Assembly: GCF_022163125.1 (NCBI RefSeq)
Contig: NZ_CP091881.1
Span: forward strand, 6,572,001 to 6,636,000
Source of the DNA: Paenibacillus sp. HWE-109
Lineage (GTDB): Bacteria; Bacillota; Bacilli; Paenibacillales; NBRC-103111
Direction: 5' to 3'
DNA: 64,000 nt
The position numbers and the translations under genes are program-made. Below the pieces are notes generated by a model. The model was not told the DNA's origin and made no database searches. It saw only the letters and a list, made by a program, of their open reading frames with translations. Of the stretch, positions 58,683-64,000 are shown piece after piece (the stretch's first letter is position 1; every line of letters starts with the position of its first letter).

Positions 58683-59915
58683 ATGGCGAATTCCAATAAG
58701 AAAGAGCTTCTATCCATCGCATCCATCCCACTCATTATGACGCTTGGGAACTCAATGTTAATCCCGGTACTGCCGGCCATTCGAAGCAAGCTCGGTGTTT
58801 CGTCCCTTCAGGTAAGCTTGCTGATTACCGTTTATTCCGCTGTCGCTATTCTTTTGATCCCGATTGCCGGGTATTTATCCGACAAATATGGTCGGAAATT
58901 CGTCATTATTCCCAGTTTGCTTATCACAGGAATTGGCGGGTTAATCGCAGGCTTAGCCGCTTGGTGGATGGATCATTCCTACGTCGTCATGCTGATTGGC
59001 CGCTTCGTACAAGGCGTTGGCGCCGCGGGGGCTTTCCCCATCGTTATCCCTTTAGTTGGCGATTTGTTCAAAAAGGACAGCGAGGTCAGCAGCGGCTTGG
59101 GACTGGTAGAAACCGCAAATACCTTCGGTAAAGTCCTCAGTCCGATTCTAGGATCAGCCTTATCCATGGTTGTATGGTTTCTGCCATTCATGTTTATTCC
59201 TGTCCTGTGTGTGATTTCGATGCTGTTGGTGCTTTTTTTGGTGAAGCCCCCAACCAAGAGCTCGCAGCCGACGAAATCGATGTCTTTCTCCGACTATCTT
59301 GCCCAAATTAAAACGATCTTTAAAAACAACGGCCGCTGGTTGTACGCTATCTTCGCTATCGGTTGCGTCTGTATGCTTGTTATTTTCGGCGTTTTAACAT
59401 ATTTATCCGATCTCTTGGAGGAGAAAGCTCATGTCTATGGCATTGTGAAAGGCTGCTTGCTGGCGATCCCGCTTGCCGCTTTATGCATCGCTTCCTACAT
59501 GACAGGTAAAGTGATTGGGAAGAACCAGCTTCTCATGAAATGGCTTATCGTCGCAGGTCTTCTGCTGCTTGCCGGCAGTCTGCTGGTTTGTGGGCTGCTC
59601 ACCTCCACGTTCCTGCTTCTGGCATGCATCAGCTTGGCAGGTATCGGAATCGGCGCCGCATTGCCTTGTCTGGATGTGATGATTACGGAAGGCATTCCGA
59701 AGGAAGAGCGGGGCACGATCACATCGATTTATAGTTCGATGCGCTTCATTGGCGTAGCGATCGGGCCGCCGCTTGCATCTATTTTGGTCAAAAGCTCGCC
59801 TGCTCTAATGTTCTATATGATCGCGGGAATCAGCATTCTAGCGGGAGCGATCGCTTTGTTCGCCATCAAGCCCCAAAAAGATAAACAAGCCCCTCTCAAG
59901 AGAGCCCTGGCTTGA
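58683..59915 (+). CDS. MFS efflux transporter (DHA1 type)
   Basis: 410 residues, 12 hydrophobic segments. Drug-H+ antiporter 1 motifs: the loop 2-3 motif GYLSDKYGRKFVIIP (GxLaDrxGrkx), MLIGRFVQGVGAAGAFPIVI, LVETANTFGKVLSPILGSAL and the second-half KEERGTITSIYSSMRFIGVA. DHA1 antiporters exchange protons for drugs or metabolites. ATG 58683 has no close strong site (GAGGTG lies 15 bases up). No regulator is adjacent. The substrate cannot be read from sequence. Confidence 0.9.
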   Translation: MANSNKKELLSIASIPLIMTLGNSMLIPVLPAIRSKLGVSSLQVSLLITVYSAVAILLIPIAGYLSDKYGRKFVIIPSLLITGIGGLIAGLAAWWMDHSYVVMLIGRFVQGVGAAGAFPIVIPLVGDLFKKDSEVSSGLGLVETANTFGKVLSPILGSALSMVVWFLPFMFIPVLCVISMLLVLFLVKPPTKSSQPTKSMSFSDYLAQIKTIFKNNGRWLYAIFAIGCVCMLVIFGVLTYLSDLLEEKAHVYGIVKGCLLAIPLAALCIASYMTGKVIGKNQLLMKWLIVAGLLLLAGSLLVCGLLTSTFLLLACISLAGIGIGAALPCLDVMITEGIPKEERGTITSIYSSMRFIGVAIGPPLASILVKSSPALMFYMIAGISILAGAIALFAIKPQKDKQAPLKRALA

Positions 59916-59943
59916 GAGGCTTGAAAGGCTTGAGAACACAAAC

Positions 59944-59999
59944 AAGCCCTATTCGTGGCCGGCGAGCAATCGCTCAATGGCCATGAATGGGCTTTTTTT
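59944..59999 (+). terminator. Terminator between the MFS gene and kdpE
   Basis: AAGCCC-ATTC-TGGCC pairs with GGCCA-GAAT-GGGCTT around a 19-base loop, then TTTTTTT on the + strand. It closes the MFS gene just before the convergent kdpE stop. Confidence 0.85.
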
Positions 60000-60005
60000 G
60001 AGGGG

Positions 60006-60707
60006 TCAGACTGGCTCCTGCCAGGTAAATCGATAGCCAATCCCCGGCTCTGTCAGTATATATTTCGGGCGGGTCGGATCTTCCTCCAGCTTCTTCCTTA
60101 GGTGACCTACATAGACTCTGAGATACTGACTGTCAGATTCATATTGATGGCCACCCCACACCTGCTTAAGCAGTTGGCGATGCGTCATAACGCGTCCGGC
60201 GTTGATAGCCAACACTTTCAACAAGTCATACTCCGTTGGTGTCAGCTTCAACTTCTCTCCGTGCAGCTCTACGCTGCGTTGAGATAAATCAATCACGATA
60301 GGACCTAAGCGGAGCACAGGTTCGTCCTGTGTTTTGGCTGTATGCCGCAGGGCTACCCGCATGCGGGCCATAAATTCGCCCATGCCGAAAGGCTTGGTCA
60401 CATAATCATCCGCGCCACGGTCGAGGGCAGCTACCTTATCTTGCTCCTGATCTTGGGCGGTCAGGATAATAATCGGCACCTGCGACCACTCCCGAATATG
60501 CTGAAGCACTTCCATACCGCTGAGATCCGGTAATCCCAAATCCAATACAATCAGATCAGGCCTTACCATCGTCGCTTGCAGCATGCCTTCTTGCCCCGTC
60601 GCAGCCTCTGCCGCTTCGAAGCCATGGGCTGTCAAGGTAACCCGCAATAATTTGCGGATCTGCGGTTCATCATCAATAATTAAAATCTTCGCTCCTGTTG
60701 CTGTCAT
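60006..60707 (-). CDS. kdpE: KdpE response regulator
   Basis: 233 residues from ATG 60707 (GAGAGGGATAGCA upstream), typical for KdpE. Receiver: ILIIDDEPQIRKLLRVTL, phospho-Asp in PDLIVLDLGLPDLSGMEVL, PIIILTAQDQE, and GADDYVTKPFGMGEF with the conserved Lys. Winged helix: IDLSQRSVELHGEKLKLTPTEYDLLKVLA, HRQLLKQVWG, LRVYVGHLRKKLEEDP, GIGYRFTW. KdpE activates the kdpFABC potassium pump under K+ limitation or osmotic stress. Its gene overlaps the sensor-kinase gene by 35 bp (stop at 60673). The kdpFABC genes are not in the window; they may lie to the right. Confidence 0.95.
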   Translation of the reverse strand: MTATGAKILIIDDEPQIRKLLRVTLTAHGFEAAEAATGQEGMLQATMVRPDLIVLDLGLPDLSGMEVLQHIREWSQVPIIILTAQDQEQDKVAALDRGADDYVTKPFGMGEFMARMRVALRHTAKTQDEPVLRLGPIVIDLSQRSVELHGEKLKLTPTEYDLLKVLAINAGRVMTHRQLLKQVWGGHQYESDSQYLRVYVGHLRKKLEEDPTRPKYILTEPGIGYRFTWQEPV

Positions 60708-62238
60708 TGCTATCCCTCTCTTGCTCAGCGAATTGTACGGGTAAACTGATATGAATGACCGTGCCGCGCTTTCCATTCAAGGTCGCTGTTATCTGTCCAT
60801 GATGGGCGTCTATGATACTTTTGCAAATCGCCAGGCCAAGCCCGGTACCAGGGATATGTTTGGTCATTTGTCCTCTATAGAACTTCTCAAACACCCGCTC
60901 CAAATCGTAAGGGGCTATGCCGGTCCCCTCGTCCTTCACCGAAAGTTCCAACCGTTCTCCCTGCTGCACCGCTTCAATCACGATTTCGCTGCCTTCGGGC
61001 GAATACTTGATCGCATTGCTGATCACATTAATGAGCACTTGTTCGATGAGCACCTCATCCAGCGGCACGGAGGGCAGATCATCGGCAAGACGAACGCTCA
61101 TCCTCCGATGGTGGAGCGAATCTTTCAGTTGGGCAAGCGCAACACCAACCACATCTTCGATGCCGCACCATTGTTTATTTAAGCGCAGCATGCCGCTCTC
61201 AATCCGGACCATGCCAAGCAGGTTCCCGACCAGTCTATTCATCCGCGTAGAGCCTTCCCTGATCGTCATCAACAGTTCGCGGCGGTCTTCAGGACTGAAC
61301 ACATCTTCGCCTTCCAGCAAGCCCGTAACCGATCCTATAATGGTGGCTAGCGGTGTGCGCAATTCATGGGAAAGCGAGTCGAGCAGCGCCGTCCGAAGCT
61401 TCTCCGACTCGGCCGTCAACTGCGCCACCTTGGCTTCGTTAGCCAGCTTGACGCGAGAGATCGCGACTGCGACCAGATCGGAGAGCGCTTCGATAATGCG
61501 GATCAGCTCCGGCATGTCAGCCATCGGCCGGTCCCCGACATACACAGCCAACACGCCATGGACTTCGCTTTCTGTATTCAAGGGAACATGCAGATCAGCT
61601 GACTCCCGCAAGGAAGCTGTGCCGCGACCGGCCCGGGCATTCTGCTTATAAACCCATGCAGCGATCGACAGATGGGATTCATCCTTGGCCCAATCAAGAC
61701 TATCCTTGGAGTATGCCTCTAATTGCTGATCTCCTGCTGTAGTTGGCAAAAAAACAGCTGCCTGGGCATGCAGCGTATCAGCCACGTGCTGAACAATCTG
61801 GTTCAGCAGCACATCCAGATCCGAAATAGCTGTGATCTGCCGACTGAGCGCATACAAAGCCGCCGTGCTCGCTTCTCTCTGATGGGCTTGTTGAAATTGG
61901 CTGCGCAGCCTCGAAGCCAAGCTGGCTGTTAACGCAGCAACGGATAGAAAAACCAAAAAAGAGATCACATATCGCAAATCAGCCACATTAAGACTCAAAA
62001 CAGGGGGGACAAACAAGAAATCAAAGGCTAGTACACCGACCCCCGCTGCAAAAAATGAGGGCCCTTTTCCCCAGCGCACAGCGCTAATTAACACAGGAAT
62101 TAAATAAAGAAGCGCGATATTAACTAAGCCGAGGAAAGGACCACAAGCCTTTAAGAGCAAAGTCAAAACAGCAATACTCAGTGTTGTAATCCCATAATAT
62201 TTCCAATAATTACTCGGGTTCTGTGTTTGATTGATCAT
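60673..62238 (-). CDS. kdpD: KdpD, sensor-kinase half (DUF4118, GAF, HisKA, HATPase)
   Basis: 521 residues. Four membrane helices (about 15-110, DUF4118-like: LVNIALLYLIPVLISAVRWG, FFAAGVGVLAFDFLFVPP), GAF-like domain about 130-265, HisKA with DSLSHELRTPLATIIGSVTG (His near 292), HATPase (NVISNAIKYSPEGS, KDEGTGIAPYD, GTGLGLAICKSII). This is the C-terminal portion of KdpD. The N-terminal KdpD/USP portion is a separate gene four bases upstream (62243), which normally would be one chain. ATG 62238 follows a stop codon by only 4 bp, so translation is coupled. The two halves may form a complex. Confidence 0.92.
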   Translation of the reverse strand: MINQTQNPSNYWKYYGITTLSIAVLTLLLKACGPFLGLVNIALLYLIPVLISAVRWGKGPSFFAAGVGVLAFDFLFVPPVLSLNVADLRYVISFLVFLSVAALTASLASRLRSQFQQAHQREASTAALYALSRQITAISDLDVLLNQIVQHVADTLHAQAAVFLPTTAGDQQLEAYSKDSLDWAKDESHLSIAAWVYKQNARAGRGTASLRESADLHVPLNTESEVHGVLAVYVGDRPMADMPELIRIIEALSDLVAVAISRVKLANEAKVAQLTAESEKLRTALLDSLSHELRTPLATIIGSVTGLLEGEDVFSPEDRRELLMTIREGSTRMNRLVGNLLGMVRIESGMLRLNKQWCGIEDVVGVALAQLKDSLHHRRMSVRLADDLPSVPLDEVLIEQVLINVISNAIKYSPEGSEIVIEAVQQGERLELSVKDEGTGIAPYDLERVFEKFYRGQMTKHIPGTGLGLAICKSIIDAHHGQITATLNGKRGTVIHISLPVQFAEQERDSNDSNRSEDFNY

Positions 62239-62242
62239 ATCT

Positions 62243-64000
62243 TCATTTTACCCTATTTCCGGACGTTTGCCACGATTCATAATCGGCTACAATCAGCACA
62301 TCCATGTGACTGGTCAGCGGCAGAAGTTGTTTCACCGCAGCATCTTTCCAGACGATGATCTGTGTAGCGCCAACTCTGTTGGCCACGGCTGCAAAGGCAT
62401 GAGGAATTTGCTTGCTTCCTGCCACTTCGCCAAATGAAAATTCACCGCCGAGCCGCTGCGTCAGCTTCTCGATAGCTTCCATCTGCCGCTCCAGCTCTTC
62501 GCTTCTGCGCGGAGCAATGAAAGTCACATGCCATGCCGCTTTCAAGCGATGAGCAATTCGAAAACCACGGCGGATCAAGCGATCCGCATGCGAAATTTCC
62601 GTGATACATACGCAAATCACTTCTTTCCGTCTCCATGGCCCGCGAAGCGAGCTCTTCCGTTCCATAGATTCCAGCCGTTCATCTACATCATCCGCGATTT
62701 CACGTAAAGCGAGCTCACGCAAAGCGATCAGATTTCCCGTTTTGAAAAAGTTATTCAGCGCTTGATCAACCTTCACCATCGCATAAATCTTCCCTTCCCT
62801 CATGCGAAGCTGCAGGGCTTGGGGGGCAACGTCGATTAATTGCACTTCATCCGCGGTTCGCAGAATGCTGTCTGGAACGGTCTCGCGAACCCTAATCCCT
62901 GTAATCTGCTCGACCGCATCATTCAAGCTTTCCAAGTGCTGCACGTTCATCGTGGCAATCACCGAAATACCTGCTTCCAGGATCTCCAGCACATCTTCAT
63001 ACCTTTTTTTATGCTTGCTGCCCGGTACATTGGAATGCGCTAGTTCATCTACCAGAACCACTTCGGGTCGAAGTTCGATGATAGCAGCTGTATCCATCTC
63101 CTCCAACTTGACGCCCTGATACCTGATTTCTTCTCTGGGCAGGACAGCGAGATCGCCAATCTGCGCAATGGTTTCTTTTCTCCCATGGGTTTCGAGCAAC
63201 CCAACTTTCACGTCAATCCCTTTCCTGAGTAGATCATTGCCTTCCCGCAGCATGGTGTAGGTTTTCCCGACACCCGGAGCAGCGCCGATATACACTTTGA
63301 ATCTGCCTCGCTTGATCTCCCCAATCTTCTCCTCCACTTCCTGCTTGCTGAGACGCTTATACTTGTAGGCTTCCTTCTGCGTATGGATATGGGCTGGAAG
63401 GATTCGTTCCCCTTCGTGTGAAGCGCGATCCGCCACCAGGAATACATCGATATTGCGTGTTCTTTTCAAAAGGCCATTAATTACTGATCCCTGCAGCAAG
63501 GTTTGCCATTTGGTCTGCTTGGAGTGGCCTAGGACCAGACGTGTTACTTTATGCGCGACAGCATAATCCACTAGCGTTCGCGGAATCGAACGGCGGGAGC
63601 GCAGGGGCAATTCTTCGAATTTGGCGCCTATTTTATGGACAAGCTTCATCATGGATTTGCGGAAAGCCGTTGCTTCCTTTGTCAGAGGTTTATTGAATTT
63701 ACGCAGCGTAACCACATGCAAATCTCCATTTAAGCGTTTAGCGATCTGCTGACCTCTACGCACATAAATCGAGCCATTCCAGTGATATTGCGTCGTTACC
63801 AAAATGCGCTCGGTCGCCCCGGATGGCCCCATATAGCCCATTTCTTCGCGGTGTGCTTCCAATGAATCATTCACATCCTCGGCAACAAGACGAAGGGCCA
63901 ACTCGCGAAGCACGCCTAAATTGCCGCGCTGAAATAAGGCTGAATCCCGACTGACTCTCAAATGGCCTTCTTCCAGTCGGTTCAAGATCGTTTCCGGTGT
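62243..64000 (-). CDS. kdpD: KdpD N-terminal half with a duplicated KdpD-USP module, incomplete at right edge
   Basis: At least 585 codons; the frame is open to the window end. Order from the N side: tail of a first KdpD domain (TPETILNRLEEGHLRV, GNLGVLRELALRLVAEDVND), first USP domain (RILVTTQYHWNGSIYVRRGQ to NIDVFLVADR), then a full KdpD domain with P loop VYIGAAPGVGKTYTML, VLVDELAHSNVPGSKHKKRYEDV, IATMNVQHLES and FKTGNLIALRELALREIAD, then a second USP domain (VICVCITEISHADRLIRRG to MDVLIVADYES). The two KdpD-tail/USP pieces are homologous, so the module is tandem. KdpD/USP regions sense K+ and, in S. aureus, bind c-di-AMP. The kinase half starts 4 bp after its stop. Confidence 0.9.
   Translation of the reverse strand, partial: TPETILNRLEEGHLRVSRDSALFQRGNLGVLRELALRLVAEDVNDSLEAHREEMGYMGPSGATERILVTTQYHWNGSIYVRRGQQIAKRLNGDLHVVTLRKFNKPLTKEATAFRKSMMKLVHKIGAKFEELPLRSRRSIPRTLVDYAVAHKVTRLVLGHSKQTKWQTLLQGSVINGLLKRTRNIDVFLVADRASHEGERILPAHIHTQKEAYKYKRLSKQEVEEKIGEIKRGRFKVYIGAAPGVGKTYTMLREGNDLLRKGIDVKVGLLETHGRKETIAQIGDLAVLPREEIRYQGVKLEEMDTAAIIELRPEVVLVDELAHSNVPGSKHKKRYEDVLEILEAGISVIATMNVQHLESLNDAVEQITGIRVRETVPDSILRTADEVQLIDVAPQALQLRMREGKIYAMVKVDQALNNFFKTGNLIALRELALREIADDVDERLESMERKSSLRGPWRRKEVICVCITEISHADRLIRRGFRIAHRLKAAWHVTFIAPRRSEELERQMEAIEKLTQRLGGEFSFGEVAGSKQIPHAFAAVANRVGATQIIVWKDAAVKQLLPLTSHMDVLIVADYESWQTSGNRVK

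Noticed and set aside
60006..64000. Presence of the kdpFABC pump genes.
   Set aside because: Only kdpE and the kdpD parts are inside the window; no kdpA/B/C-like sequence was seen between 59 kb and 64 kb.
1..64000. tRNA, rRNA and known riboswitch motifs.
   Set aside because: No cloverleaf, 16S/23S core or recognisable aptamer was found by eye; a covariance-model scan would be needed to be sure.

Overview
The window looks like chromosomal DNA from a Paenibacillus-type member of the Bacillota. Several features point that way: near-balanced base composition, strong GGAGG-type ribosome binding sites, frequent GTG/TTG starts, LplA/LplB/LplC-like sugar ABC systems with YesN-type AraC regulators, S-layer-homology (SLH) surface anchoring, a YfmM-type ABC-F protein, and many intergenic palindromes. 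No rRNA, tRNA, CRISPR array, transposase or integrase was recognised. About 55 genes are called. One is cut by the left edge (Gfo/Idh/MocA oxidoreductase) and one by the right edge (KdpD sensor half).

Layout. 0-5.6 kb: small self-regulated units (DUF3052-SRPBCC-ArsR; HxlR divergent from a DODA dioxygenase-DoxX pair), a 308-bp direct duplication, and a GyrI-like protein with a metallophosphatase. 5.9-17.7 kb: a sugar module with a GH105/88 hydrolase, two permeases and a binding lipoprotein, then a TetR-amidohydrolase unit, a second (orphan) binding lipoprotein and a membrane AraC regulator. Both binding-protein promoters carry the same 10-bp direct repeat at 19-bp spacing. 18.2-21.2 kb: sugar isomerase/epimerase and dehydrogenase under a divergent AraC regulator. 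21.3-26.7 kb: sigma factor with a BtrH-like partner, a field of palindromes, ArsR-SRPBCC, ABC-F protein, DUF5658. 26.8-33.4 kb: two secreted proteins of unknown role, small membrane proteins, DUF1697, an atypical ornithine-carbamoyltransferase homologue, a lipoprotein.

33.5-43.7 kb: the most unusual region. Two phage-tail-collar proteins (three collar domains in all) sit in an apparent operon with a 2,227-residue surface protein made of CSLREA, beta-helix, DUF11-like, 14 cadherin-like beta-sandwich repeats and three SLH domains. A perfect 1,068-bp (four-repeat) period lies inside it. A Tat-exported PhoX phosphatase is divergent. 43.8-47.2 kb: GNAT, a 58-residue membrane protein, WYL regulator, epoxide hydrolase. 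47.4-54.1 kb: a signalling block with a hybrid histidine kinase, a CheB-type receiver fused to an EAL domain, an OmpR-family regulator and a divergent Ppx/GppA-like protein. 54.1-60 kb: GH92 glycosidase with AraC regulator, MDR oxidoreductase, MFS exporter. 60-64 kb: kdpE, a kinase-only kdpD half, and a separate KdpD/USP half in which the KdpD-USP module is duplicated.

Everything is read from sequence by eye. Family names rest on recognised motifs. Functions of unknown genes, operators and operons are inference.
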